A DNA stretch of 64,000 nt from assembly GCA_038235165.1 (NCBI GenBank), contig JBBSUG010000012.1, positions 1 to 64,000 of the forward strand, read 5' to 3'. This document shows, piece after piece, positions 17,353 through 25,753 of the stretch (position 1 is the first letter of the stretch; every line of letters begins with the position of its first letter). The notes beneath the pieces are model-generated. The model saw only the letters and a program-made list of their open reading frames with translations. It did no database searches and was not told the DNA's origin. The stretch is from GCA-002050365 sp038235165. GTDB lineage: Bacteria; Acidobacteriota; Blastocatellia; Pyrinomonadales; Pyrinomonadaceae. A program made the position numbers and the translations under genes.

Positions 17353-17368
17353 TGGCATAGCTTTTGCG
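17353..17368 (+). promoter_or_regulatory. sigma54 promoter (-24/-12)
   Basis: TGGCATAGCTTTTGCG has GG and GC doublets separated by exactly 10 bases, the diagnostic sigma54 spacing. It stands about 85 bases before the start of the 17452 gene. Confidence 0.75.
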
Positions 17369-17451
17369 TTTATACACGCAATCTAGTTGAATGTGTCAAA
17401 AAGCTGTTGAGTTTTATAAAAACAGCTTTGGCGCGGAAGAGAAACGAAATT

Positions 17452-17925
17452 ATGAATAACTTAAACAACACGGCGACGAAACCGGCTAAAGAAGGAATTG
17501 AGGACGTTAAAAATGAGACTGTCGAGAAAGCCGAAAATAGGATCGAAAAACTCAAGCAGGGCGTTCAGCAAAAAGCTGAGAAGCTAGGGGAGAAAACCAC
17601 CGAGTACAAAACAAAAGTTTCCGAAAATCTTTCCGGCGCGGCAGATAAATTTCACGAATCATCAGATACCGCCCAAGGATTTCTTGATGATAAAGCCGAT
17701 GTGATTAATGAGTATGCTCATCAAACAATTGAAAAAGTAAATGAAATAGGGCATCGTGCGGCGGATGTTTTGACTAATTCGTCACAGTATATAAAGAATT
17801 TCGATGTGGCGGAAACCCGCCAGCAAGTTAAAAAGTCAATCAAGCAAAAACCGGAATTAAGTCTCGCCATCGCCGGGGTGTTCGGGTTGATAATTGGTTT
17901 GCTGATAGGCAGAAGTAGCAAATAG
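17452..17925 (+). CDS. ElaB/YqjD (DUF883)-like amphipathic-helix membrane protein
   Basis: 157 residues from the ATG at 17452. The body is a long, charged, Ala/Lys/Glu-rich helix (KAENRIEKLKQGVQQKAEKL, then SENLSGAADKFHESSDTAQG) in which 11-residue periodicity can be made out. The C-terminus KPELSLAIAGVFGLIIGLLI plus GRSSK is the DUF883-type tail, a single hydrophobic anchor with a final basic patch. Enterobacterial relatives sit in the inner membrane and bind ribosomes in stationary phase. Expression from a sigma54 promoter fits a stress role. Family assignment is by pattern; length is greater than typical. Confidence 0.7.
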   Translation: MNNLNNTATKPAKEGIEDVKNETVEKAENRIEKLKQGVQQKAEKLGEKTTEYKTKVSENLSGAADKFHESSDTAQGFLDDKADVINEYAHQTIEKVNEIGHRAADVLTNSSQYIKNFDVAETRQQVKKSIKQKPELSLAIAGVFGLIIGLLIGRSSK

Positions 17926-17963
17926 ACTGCCTGCTCAAAAGAAACCGGGGAGTATGAACACGA

Positions 17964-17995
17964 AGAGGTGAGTTAAGGGGACTCACCTCTTTCTC
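17964..17995 (+). terminator. intrinsic terminator
   Basis: AGAGGTGAGT and ACTCACCTCT form a perfect 10-bp stem with a 7-base loop, followed by TTCTC, after the 17452 gene. Confidence 0.75.
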
Positions 17996-18171
17996 TGCGT
18001 TTGGACAAAAAATTATCTATTTCGATTTCTACTTCTTAAACGCAGACTCTTTTTGCTACAATCAGAGTTTGACTTCTAACAAAAACAGCAAAAGTAAACA
18101 CAGACGCTTTCACTAAATACCCGGTTTAGCTGACAGGTAGTGGCTTTCACATTTCAGATAGGGTGTAAACT

Positions 18172-19701
18172 ATGGCAAACAAAGCGTTAATAATTGACGA
18201 TGACGTATCAACTTTAGATTTGATGAAGTTCAATCTAAAAGATAAAGGTTTTGAGGTGACGACAGCGGAGCGCGGAGAAAAAGGTATAAAATTAGTCGAA
18301 GATAATGATTTTGATATTATTTTGACCGATTTGAACTTGCCTGATTTTGACGGTATCGAAATGGTACGCCGCTGTAAGCAATTTGCGCCCGATACCGAGA
18401 TTATAATGATTACCGGCTACAGTTCGACGGAAAAAGCCATCGAAGCGACCAAAGCCGGTGCCTTCTATTTTCTCGAAAAACCGGTCGAGTTTGAAGAACT
18501 TTTGGTTCTGGTCGAAAAAGCGGTCGAGCGCAAAAAACAAAAATCTGAAATTAAGGAATTGCGCGATAAACTTTCGAGCAGAACATCATTTCAGGGTGTT
18601 ATCGGCGGAAGTCGTTCGATGCAGAACATTTACGAAATCATTGAAAGCGTCGCCGAATCTGATGCCAACATTCTCATTTTAGGCGAATCGGGAACTGGAA
18701 AAGAAGTTGTCGCCAACGCAATTCACTATAAAAGCCACCGTTCAAAAAAACCGTTCGTCAAATTAAACTGCTCGGCACTGCCCAAGGATTTGATCGAATC
18801 CGAACTTTTCGGTCACAAAAAAGGCTCGTTTACGGGCGCGATCAGTGATAAAGAAGGATTTCTAGGGCGAGCCAACGGCGGAAGTCTGCTGCTCGACGAA
18901 ATAGGTGAAATGCCGATCAGTTTGCAGCCGAAACTTCTTCGTGTTTTGCAGGAGCGAGTTTATTACCGCGTCGGGAGCGACAAACCGCAGGAAGTTGATT
19001 TTAGGCTTATATCTTCGACCAATCGCAGTCCGTTTGACGCGATTAAGGATAACGATCTGCGTGAAGATTTATATTACCGCATCAATACGATTGAGATAAA
19101 AATTCCGCCGCTGCGAGAAAGGATGGATGATGTGCCGATGTTGGCGGAACATTTTTTGGAGATGTACGCGGACAAGTACAAACGGGACAATTGCCGTTTT
19201 TCGGAGCGGGCATACAACCAGATGCTCAACTATAATTGGCGCGGTAACGTCCGTGAACTTCAGCACGTTATCGAAAGAGCCATTTTGCTCTCGAAAGACG
19301 GCAGAATTACCGAACTTAACGTTCCTGAAAATGTCGAAAACGCCATCTCGTATTCCGACCTTTCACGAAGAGAAAACTTCGTGAATAATATTTCGCCGGT
19401 CGCCGCTAATTTTGCAAACACCAATGAAAACAGTGGTGGTCTGTTATACGAAAGTAACTTGGAGGGCGACGAATTGTTTGAAGAACTCGGCAAATACATT
19501 GTCGAGAAATTAAATGAACCGGAAGACGGCGCAGAGCAGAAAGATGTCTTCAATTCAATCGAAAACGGGGTCGTGTTGGCGGCTTTAAGACGCACCGGCG
19601 GCAATAAACAAGCTGCCGCTAACTTGTTGGGGCTTTACCGTCCGCGACTTTACGGAATGATCAAACGTCATAATTTAGAAGAAAAAATTGAAAATTTATA
19701 G
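18172..19701 (+). CDS. NtrC-family sigma54-dependent response regulator
   Basis: 509 residues in three parts. The receiver domain (about 1-120) has the acidic pair in LIIDDDVSTLD and the phospho-Asp near 53 in ILTDLNLPDFDG. The AAA+ domain (about 145-380) has Walker A GESGTGKE near 171, the sigma54-contact loop as GSFTGA near 219, Walker B LLLDEIGEMP and the arginine finger region. The C-terminal Fis-type helix-turn-helix (about 465-505) is NKQAAANLLGLYRPRLYGMIKR. The sigma54-contact loop differs from GAFTGA only by Ala to Ser, a tolerated variant. Flanked by four sigma54 promoters, it is the obvious activator of this region, with one of the two nearby kinases as candidate partner. Confidence 0.95.
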   Translation: MANKALIIDDDVSTLDLMKFNLKDKGFEVTTAERGEKGIKLVEDNDFDIILTDLNLPDFDGIEMVRRCKQFAPDTEIIMITGYSSTEKAIEATKAGAFYFLEKPVEFEELLVLVEKAVERKKQKSEIKELRDKLSSRTSFQGVIGGSRSMQNIYEIIESVAESDANILILGESGTGKEVVANAIHYKSHRSKKPFVKLNCSALPKDLIESELFGHKKGSFTGAISDKEGFLGRANGGSLLLDEIGEMPISLQPKLLRVLQERVYYRVGSDKPQEVDFRLISSTNRSPFDAIKDNDLREDLYYRINTIEIKIPPLRERMDDVPMLAEHFLEMYADKYKRDNCRFSERAYNQMLNYNWRGNVRELQHVIERAILLSKDGRITELNVPENVENAISYSDLSRRENFVNNISPVAANFANTNENSGGLLYESNLEGDELFEELGKYIVEKLNEPEDGAEQKDVFNSIENGVVLAALRRTGGNKQAAANLLGLYRPRLYGMIKRHNLEEKIENL

Positions 19702-19735
19702 TTTTTCTCCTAATTCATATTCATCCGTTTGGCGA

Positions 19736-19776
19736 AAAACCGGCGCACTTTGAAAAATCAAAAGTGCGCCGGTTTT
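19736..19776. terminator. bidirectional intrinsic terminator
   Basis: AAAACCGGCGCACTTT and AAAGTGCGCCGGTTTT form a 16-bp perfect stem between the regulator gene and the convergent 56-residue gene. Confidence 0.85.
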
Positions 19777-19797
19777 AGATTGAAAGTCTCATGTTTT

Positions 19798-19968
19798 TTA
19801 TTTAGTTGCTGCGGGTGCTTTAATTTCGACATTTATATCTTTGGTTTGACTTTTGTTTCCCTGCAAAACGGTAAAATATAATGCACCAGCAATTATTGCT
19901 ACAATTATCAAGGTGGTTATCGCCCAAATCAAATTATTTCCAGTGTTGTTTTCTTCCGACATACTCAT
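19798..19968 (-). CDS. small single-span membrane protein
   Basis: 56 residues, not previously callable by length. An AAGGAGAAAA ribosome site directly precedes the ATG at 19968 (a second ATG two codons in is also possible). Sequence: a short polar N-terminus (SMSEENNTGNN), one membrane helix LIWAITTLIIVAIIAGALYF, then a 25-residue polar tail ending APAATK. No family recognised. A consensus sigma54 promoter lies 50 bases upstream on the same strand, which supports a real, regulated gene. It is divergent from the CHASE histidine kinase. Confidence 0.75.
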   Translation of the reverse strand: MSMSEENNTGNNLIWAITTLIIVAIIAGALYFTVLQGNKSQTKDINVEIKAPAATK

Positions 19969-20015
19969 TTTTCTCCTTAGACTTTTATTTTTAGGTACTT
20001 CTTCGGAAGTAGGAT

Positions 20016-20031
20016 AGCAAATATTGTGCCG
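20016..20031 (-). promoter_or_regulatory. sigma54 promoter (-24/-12), leftward
   Basis: Read leftward: CGGCACAATATTTGCT, with GG and GC separated by 10 bases. It drives the 56-residue membrane protein gene and is back-to-back with the promoter at 20135. Confidence 0.7.
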
Positions 20032-20134
20032 GGTGTGGTAGAAGCGCGAAAATATTTTTTACGGCTGCTCGGTATTTTATTTCCGGGATAGTGTTCAAAA
20101 GTAGAAATGAACTATAAACACACAAATTGTCAGG

Positions 20135-20150
20135 TGGCACAAGTATTGCT
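20135..20150 (+). promoter_or_regulatory. sigma54 promoter (-24/-12)
   Basis: TGGCACAAGTATTGCT has consensus -24 and -12 boxes with the 10-base GG-GC gap. It lies 64 bases before the GTG start of the kinase gene. Confidence 0.75.
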
Positions 20151-20213
20151 GTTTTCAATATACGATAAGTTTAACTCTTTTAATTATGTATTTTAACTGA
20201 AATTAACTATTTT

Positions 20214-22034
20214 GTGTCTGATTTAACCGGAAAATTAAAAAATAGTGTTTTGAAATTGCCTCTCTTAATTTTGGTGGTTTCTGTTCTGGTGACAATCGGC
20301 ATAACTTACAATTTTTATCAAAGTTCCAAAAACAAAGACACAGTCAGATTTAATAACGAAGTAGCTGGAATTCAATCAAAAATTGAAAATAAGGTAGATT
20401 TGTGTGTGGCTTTGCTCAAAGGCGGTCGCGGTTTTGTCGAATCCACCGACAACTTAAATCGTCAAACATTTGCGAATTACGTTAAGAGTTTGGAACTGAG
20501 CGTCAATTATGTCGGTGTTCAGGGCATCGGCTACAACAAAATAATTTTACCCGGCGAGAAAGAAAGTTTGGAAGCTCAAATGAAAGACGAGGGTTACACT
20601 GATTTTAAGCTGTTCCCGGAATCTGCCGGTTCCGCTCAACAGGCGATAATATATCTGGAACCGTTAAACGAAAAGAACAAAAAAGCCATCGGTTTTGATA
20701 TGTCAACCGAAAAAAATCGCCGCGAGGCGTTGGAACGTGCGCGGGACACGGGCAATGCGGCGGCAAGCGCGAAGATTTTTTTGCTGCAGGAAGAAGAAGG
20801 CAGCGACAGACAGTCTGGATTTTTAATATATTTACCGATTTATAAGTCCGGCAGTTCGCCGTTGACTCTGGCTGACAAAAGACAAAATTTGATCGGCTAC
20901 ATTTACAGTCCGTTTCGCAGTCGAGATTTTCTGGCGGATGTGCAGGAAGATGCTTCAAATTCAAATGTTGCCCTGAAAATCTACGACGGCGACCGCACTT
21001 CTGAAAATATACTAATTCAAACCGACCAATCGCAGCCGGCTAACTTCTCCGAACAAATAGAAAGCAAATACGAAGCGCAGGGTGATCTAAATGTCGCGGG
21101 CAGAAACTGGATCATTAGTTATAGTTCACTACCGGCATTTGCCGCACAGTCGAGCGTCGGGTGGACACCTTTGATTTTTTTGAGCGGGATGATGTTTAGT
21201 CTGTTGATATTTGGAACAACTTATTGGGAAGCGTCGGCACGAGCCGAGATGCAGAAAATCGCCGCCGAATTATTTGAACTGGAAAAACAGAAACAGAATT
21301 TGCTCGAAAAAGAACAAACGGCGCGGCAGTCGGCAGAACAGGCGAACAAAACTAAAGACGAATTTATCGCGGTCGTTTCTCACGAGTTGAGAACTCCTCT
21401 TAACGCCATCGCGGGTTGGGCGAGAATCTTGAGAGCGGAAGACTTGTCGTCGGGGACGAGAAAATTAGCACTCGAAAAAGTGGATAAAAATTTGCGGCTA
21501 CAAACAAAATTGATCGAAGAACTACTCGAATATTCGCAAATAATTTCAGAGGAAGTCAGTCCCGAAAAAAAACCGGTATTTTTCTCGGAGGTTTTTGAAT
21601 TCGCCTGTCAGCAAATAAGTGAACCGGCGCGGGACAAGAATGTCGAATTCGTTAAACAAAGCGAACTTAACGGACATATAATTCTTGGTGACGAGGAAAA
21701 GATCAAAATCGTCCTTAACAATCTGTTGTCAAACGCCGTCAAATTTACCGATGCGGGCGGCAGAGTCGAAGCCATCGCTAAGGCAAATAACGGCAATATA
21801 CAAATGATCGTCAAAGATACCGGCAAAGGTATCAGCCCCCAATATATACCGCATATTTTTGAAATATTCAATCAGCACGACAATTCGACTACCCGCGCTT
21901 ACGGGGGGTTGGGTTTGGGGCTGGCAATCTCAAATCACATCGTCAAACTTCACAACGGCACTATCGAAGTAAAAAGTCGTGGAGAAGGAAAAGGTGCTAC
22001 TTTTATAGTCAACCTCCCTCATCAGATTCAGTAA
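20214..22034 (+). CDS. CHASE-domain sensor histidine kinase
   Basis: 606 residues from a GTG. A first membrane helix (LKLPLLILVVSVLVTIGITY, about 13-33) leads to a periplasmic CHASE domain (about 75-250; LNRQTFANYVKSLELSVNY, VQGIGYNK, later AIIYLEPLNEKNKKAIGFDM). A second helix lies near 320-340, followed by a coiled coil (about 350-385). The HisKA box VVSHELRTPLNAIAGW has its His near 390, and HATPase boxes (NLLSNAVKFT, VKDTGKGISP, GLGLGLAISN) end the protein. CHASE domains sense small extracellular ligands. Since the kinase has its own sigma54 promoter and lies beside an NtrC-type regulator, a positive feedback circuit is plausible (inference). Confidence 0.9.
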   Translation: MSDLTGKLKNSVLKLPLLILVVSVLVTIGITYNFYQSSKNKDTVRFNNEVAGIQSKIENKVDLCVALLKGGRGFVESTDNLNRQTFANYVKSLELSVNYVGVQGIGYNKIILPGEKESLEAQMKDEGYTDFKLFPESAGSAQQAIIYLEPLNEKNKKAIGFDMSTEKNRREALERARDTGNAAASAKIFLLQEEEGSDRQSGFLIYLPIYKSGSSPLTLADKRQNLIGYIYSPFRSRDFLADVQEDASNSNVALKIYDGDRTSENILIQTDQSQPANFSEQIESKYEAQGDLNVAGRNWIISYSSLPAFAAQSSVGWTPLIFLSGMMFSLLIFGTTYWEASARAEMQKIAAELFELEKQKQNLLEKEQTARQSAEQANKTKDEFIAVVSHELRTPLNAIAGWARILRAEDLSSGTRKLALEKVDKNLRLQTKLIEELLEYSQIISEEVSPEKKPVFFSEVFEFACQQISEPARDKNVEFVKQSELNGHIILGDEEKIKIVLNNLLSNAVKFTDAGGRVEAIAKANNGNIQMIVKDTGKGISPQYIPHIFEIFNQHDNSTTRAYGGLGLGLAISNHIVKLHNGTIEVKSRGEGKGATFIVNLPHQIQ

Positions 22035-22146
22035 ACAATTCTGTATCATTTCATTGCAGAAATTGATATAAGGACTCAATCAGATACTTCTGATCTTGTG
22101 CATAAGTTTGTGAAAATACACGGGTTAAGCTCTTTCATTCGTTCTC

Positions 22147-22162
22147 TGGCACGTCCTTTGCA
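22147..22162 (+). promoter_or_regulatory. sigma54 promoter (-24/-12), best match
   Basis: TGGCACGTCCTTTGCA is a full match to the sigma54 consensus, 87 bases before the start of the 22249 gene. Confidence 0.85.
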
Positions 22163-22248
22163 GTTTTAGATATAGTAATCGTGCAAGAAACCAAGTATGT
22201 CTCCCCGACTATTACTTGCATAAAACAATTATTAAAAGAGGAAAATTT

Positions 22249-24591
22249 ATGAGAAAGCAATTATCACAATTATTTACTTTCGGACTTTTTGCATTCAGTT
22301 TGTTGTTCGCATCAACAACTATACAAGCGCAGAATCGTCCGTATCGGGTATCGGACAGAAATGTTCAGTATTTACTTAACCGTATTGAAACCAGAACTGA
22401 TTTATTTAAACGCAGTTTGGATCCGGCACTTGATAACAGCAGAATCAATAACACTAATCAAGAAGATAATGTGTTGGAATACGTCAAAGAGTTCGAGAAT
22501 TCAACAGACGCTTTGAAGCAAAAGTTTAGCGATAAACAATCAGTCAGTGCCGATGTCGAAGATGTTTTGACCCGTGCGGCATATATCAATCAGTTTATGA
22601 CCAGAAACCGCTTAAACGCGGCGGCTCAAAGAAACTGGACAAATGTGCGAACTGATTTGAACACTCTCGCAAATTACTATTCGGTGAGTTGGAATTGGAC
22701 AAATCCGGTAACTCCGATCAATACGGCGACGACCGGTGGACCGTACCGTGTTAATGACACTACTGTCAGCACTCTTTTGTCACGCATTGAAACGGGAACT
22801 GACAATTACAAACGGGCATTAAATAACGCGCTCGACCGAAGCAGACTGAACAATACTAATAGAGAAGACAACGTATTGGATTATGTTACCGCATTCGAGA
22901 ATGCTACCGATGCCTTGAAGCGAAACTTTAATGATCGCCGATCAACGACTGCCGATGTCAATGAAGTCCTAAACCGCGCTTCATACATTGACACTTTTAT
23001 GCGTACCAATAATCTGGCAAATAATGCGGAACGTCAGTGGAGTTATTTGGCGACGAATTTGGAAACTCTGGCAAAATATTACAACGTTAGTTGGAATAAG
23101 ACCGTTTCACCAAACAACAATAATTCAAATGTCGGCGGAGTTCCGTTTAACGTTAGTGAAGCCAATGTTCGCACACTCATCACCCGCATCGAACAGAAAA
23201 CCGACACCTATAAACGCAACATAAACAACGCGGTCGGTCAGAGTGCGATCAATAATACCAGAAGCGAACGAGACCTCAATGGTTACGTCGCTGATTTCGA
23301 GAAAGCAACCAACGCTTTGAAGAGCAATTTTGATGCGCGTCGCTCAACCACCACCGATGTCGAAGAAGTATTGAACCGCGCGTATTTTATTGATGGTTTT
23401 ATGCGCGATTATCGTTTCACGGCAAGTTCGGAAAACGATTGGAGACTGCTCCGCACGGACTTGAACACGCTGTCGAATTATTACAATGTTAATTTCGATT
23501 TTAACAATCGCCAATACACACCGGCGAGCAAGTTTGACACGATGCTGACCGGAACTTATCGTTTGAACACCGCGCAGAGCGACAATGTGAACGATGTTGT
23601 CAACCGGGCGACCACCATTTACCCGGCGGCACAGCGCGACAGAATTCAGCGAAATCTCGAAAGACGTTTGAATTCGCCGGCGATGCTGGCAATTGAAAAA
23701 AGAGACAAAGAAGTGACGGTGGCTTCCAGCACGGCACCGCAGGTTATTTTCACCGCTGATAACACGGCGCGAACCGAAACAACCAGCAACGGACGAACGA
23801 TTAAAGTGACGGCGAATACTTATTACGACGGCGTGGCTTTAACTTACGAAGGCGACCGGATCAATGATTTTTACGTCAATTTTGTTCCGATGAGCAACGG
23901 TCAGTTGAAAGTCGTCCGCCGCGTTTATCTGGAAAATAAAAATGATACGGTGACGGTTGCCAGTATCTACGACAAAACTAACGACACGGCACAGTTTTAT
24001 AATCTGAACGATAACAATAACAACAATAACAACACAGGCGGGTTGTCGAATGACTTTATTGTGCCGAACAATACGCAGATCATCGCTGTGTTAAACTCTG
24101 CCGTATCCACCAAAGCCAGCCAAAACGGTGACCGGTTTGCAATGCAGGTGTCATCGCCTTCGCAATATAACGGCGCAACTCTCGAAGGTCGCGTGACAAA
24201 AGCAGAGCGTTCGGGACAAGTTTCCGGCAGAGCCAATGTGTCTTTGGAATTTGATACGATTCGGCTGAGAAACGGTCAGTCTTACAAATTTGCCGGTATC
24301 ATTGATAACGTCAAACTGGCGAGCGGCGAGAAAGTTACGGTTAACAATGAAGGAAGCGTCCGCGATAACAATCAAACGACGAAAACAGTTCAGCGTGCCG
24401 GTATCGGCGCAGCACTCGGAGCCTTAATCGGTGCGGTTGCCGGCGGCGGTCAGGGTGCGGCAATCGGCGCGGCGGTCGGAGCCGGAGCCGGAGCCGGAAC
24501 AGTTATTTTACAGGGACGCGATGATGTCGAACTGGATCAGGGAAGTGAATTCACAATCACGGCGACTGCTCCTTCAAATATCAATCGTTAA
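22249..24591 (+). CDS. secreted triple-repeat protein with C-terminal glycine zipper
   Basis: 780 residues from the ATG at 22249 (AGAGGAAAA ribosome site), with a signal peptide ending TIQAQ. Three copies of a helical domain of about 130 residues follow (starting near 33, 165 and 300). Each opens like RVSDRNVQYLLNRIETRTD, contains an ADVEDVLTRAAYIN-like helix and ends with a W-x-x-x-RTDLNTLANYY-like helix. The middle part (about 430-610) is strand-rich. The C-terminus has a beta domain (NNTQIIAVLNSAVSTKAS) and then a long glycine zipper (GAALGALIGAVAGGGQGAAI and onward), as in outer-membrane or pore-associated proteins. Function unknown. Its consensus sigma54 promoter marks it as a main output of the local circuit. 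Confidence 0.75.
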   Translation: MRKQLSQLFTFGLFAFSLLFASTTIQAQNRPYRVSDRNVQYLLNRIETRTDLFKRSLDPALDNSRINNTNQEDNVLEYVKEFENSTDALKQKFSDKQSVSADVEDVLTRAAYINQFMTRNRLNAAAQRNWTNVRTDLNTLANYYSVSWNWTNPVTPINTATTGGPYRVNDTTVSTLLSRIETGTDNYKRALNNALDRSRLNNTNREDNVLDYVTAFENATDALKRNFNDRRSTTADVNEVLNRASYIDTFMRTNNLANNAERQWSYLATNLETLAKYYNVSWNKTVSPNNNNSNVGGVPFNVSEANVRTLITRIEQKTDTYKRNINNAVGQSAINNTRSERDLNGYVADFEKATNALKSNFDARRSTTTDVEEVLNRAYFIDGFMRDYRFTASSENDWRLLRTDLNTLSNYYNVNFDFNNRQYTPASKFDTMLTGTYRLNTAQSDNVNDVVNRATTIYPAAQRDRIQRNLERRLNSPAMLAIEKRDKEVTVASSTAPQVIFTADNTARTETTSNGRTIKVTANTYYDGVALTYEGDRINDFYVNFVPMSNGQLKVVRRVYLENKNDTVTVASIYDKTNDTAQFYNLNDNNNNNNNTGGLSNDFIVPNNTQIIAVLNSAVSTKASQNGDRFAMQVSSPSQYNGATLEGRVTKAERSGQVSGRANVSLEFDTIRLRNGQSYKFAGIIDNVKLASGEKVTVNNEGSVRDNNQTTKTVQRAGIGAALGALIGAVAGGGQGAAIGAAVGAGAGAGTVILQGRDDVELDQGSEFTITATAPSNINR

Positions 24592-24610
24592 ATGTTTAAT
24601 CAGCAATAAT

Positions 24611-24641
24611 AAAAAGGATGAACCGAATGTTCATCCTTTTT
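24611..24641 (+). terminator. intrinsic terminator
   Basis: AAAAAGGATGAA and TTCATCCTTTTT form a 12-bp stem after the repeat-protein gene. Confidence 0.85.
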
Positions 24642-24642
24642 G

Positions 24643-24675
24643 TTTTGATACAAATTTTTGTTCTATTTTGATACA
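24643..24675. promoter_or_regulatory. possible activator sites, TTTTGATACA repeated
   Basis: TTTTGATACA occurs at 24643-24652 and 24666-24675. The reverse form TGTATCAAAA is at 17262-17271, and a partial match is at 22042-22051, upstream of sigma54-type elements. Candidate upstream binding sites for the NtrC-type regulator; inference only. Confidence 0.3.
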
Positions 24676-24725
24676 GACAAACAGAAATTTTGTTCTGCAA
24701 TGCCCGAAGCCAAACGAAATTGAGG

Positions 24726-24741
24726 TGGCATAGAAATTGAT
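24726..24741 (+). promoter_or_regulatory. imperfect sigma54 -24/-12 element
   Basis: TGGCATAGAAATTGAT has the right -24 box and spacing but TTGA at -12, the same deviation as the element before the Lmo0937-like gene. It lies about 180 bases before the 24905 gene. Confidence 0.35.
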
Positions 24742-24904
24742 AACGAAGTTTAACGTCAGTAGCAGCAAAAAATTTTGTCAGCACACTGCACTCCAAATAT
24801 TGTTTAAAAACCTTGAAAAGTTACGGAAACAATCAGCAAAACCGCTCGTCTACTTTATAAGTAAAATTTACTTCAGTTGACCAGCAATTATGATGGGAGA
24901 GAAT

Positions 24905-25132
24905 ATGGAAAACGAATCAAAATTAAACCCGGAACAGTTTCCCGATGTTGAAAAGCAAGATTGGGATGTCGAACAACTCGCCGAGGAGTCCACCAACAAA
25001 CCGTCTGATGAAATCGTCAGAGAGATGAAGAGGGGCGACGAAACAAAAGGTGATGCCGACGACCGGGATGTCGTCGGCGGAGTTGATTCGGAAGATACGC
25101 CGCACGGACGCGAAGAAACGAAACGAAACTGA
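24905..25132 (+). CDS. small acidic hydrophilic protein
   Basis: 75 residues from the ATG at 24905, preferred over 24890 because GGGAGAG stands just before it. The sequence is strongly charged (EQFPDVEKQDWDVEQLAEES, then KGDADDRDVVGGVDSEDTP), with no hydrophobic core, so it is probably disordered, like hydrophilic stress proteins. No family recognised. The next gene begins 20 bases after its stop, and the two are likely cotranscribed. Confidence 0.55.
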   Translation: MENESKLNPEQFPDVEKQDWDVEQLAEESTNKPSDEIVREMKRGDETKGDADDRDVVGGVDSEDTPHGREETKRN

Positions 25133-25151
25133 GGAAAAGGAGTTTTTGCCG

Positions 25152-25670
25152 ATGATTGATAATAAACTTGAGTTGGAAGAAGCGCAGAGAACTGCAAACT
25201 ACGAAGCATTAAAATCAGATGTCAGATCTGAAGTCGGTGGAAAAATTGCCGCCGGTGCCGAGTATGGTGATGCCGGAAATGCGGCGAAAATCAATAACAT
25301 TGCCGGGAATATCCGGCATAAAGCAGTCACCGAATATGAACAGACCGATAGAGAAGTTGAGCGCGGTCGGGTTTTTGCACGCATTTCTCAGGTGATTGAT
25401 TACGTTTTTTTCGTGATCTACGGTTTGTTGGCAATCCGGCTGCTGTTAGAACTTTTTGCCGCCCGCGAAAACGCCGGATTCTTCAAGTTTATCAAATCAG
25501 CGACGGGGTTTTTGTATGCTCCCTTTGCGGGAATTATGGCGAGTCCGACGACCAAAGAAGGATACACTCTCGCACTTCCGATAATCGTAGCAATAATCGT
25601 TTATATGCTTCTCCATTTGGCAATCAATGGGCTGCTTAGAATGTTTGTCCACAGAAAAACGGCGGTTTAA
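25152..25670 (+). CDS. YggT-like membrane protein
   Basis: 172 residues from the ATG at 25152 (AAGGAG about 10 bases before). An earlier in-frame start would overlap the previous gene. The first 70 residues are soluble and charged. Then come two hydrophobic blocks: ISQVIDYVFFVIYGLLAIRL continuing LLELF, followed by FIKSATGFLYAPFAGIM, the YggT-type repeat, and a final helix LALPIIVAIIVYMLLHLAIN. YggT proteins are membrane proteins of unclear function, linked in some bacteria to osmotic stress or cell shape. The soluble N-terminal extension is unusual for the family. Confidence 0.65.
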   Translation: MIDNKLELEEAQRTANYEALKSDVRSEVGGKIAAGAEYGDAGNAAKINNIAGNIRHKAVTEYEQTDREVERGRVFARISQVIDYVFFVIYGLLAIRLLLELFAARENAGFFKFIKSATGFLYAPFAGIMASPTTKEGYTLALPIIVAIIVYMLLHLAINGLLRMFVHRKTAV

Positions 25671-25753
25671 AAAATTCTCGGGTAAATAACATAACATTAC
25701 CGGAATTCCTCTCTAGCATTAATCAGATCAGACTTGTCAAAAGAGTCGATAAT

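Noticed and set aside
18139..18156. Possible sigma54 element before the NtrC-type regulator gene
   Set aside because: The -24-like TGGC is present, but there is no GC doublet at the required distance.
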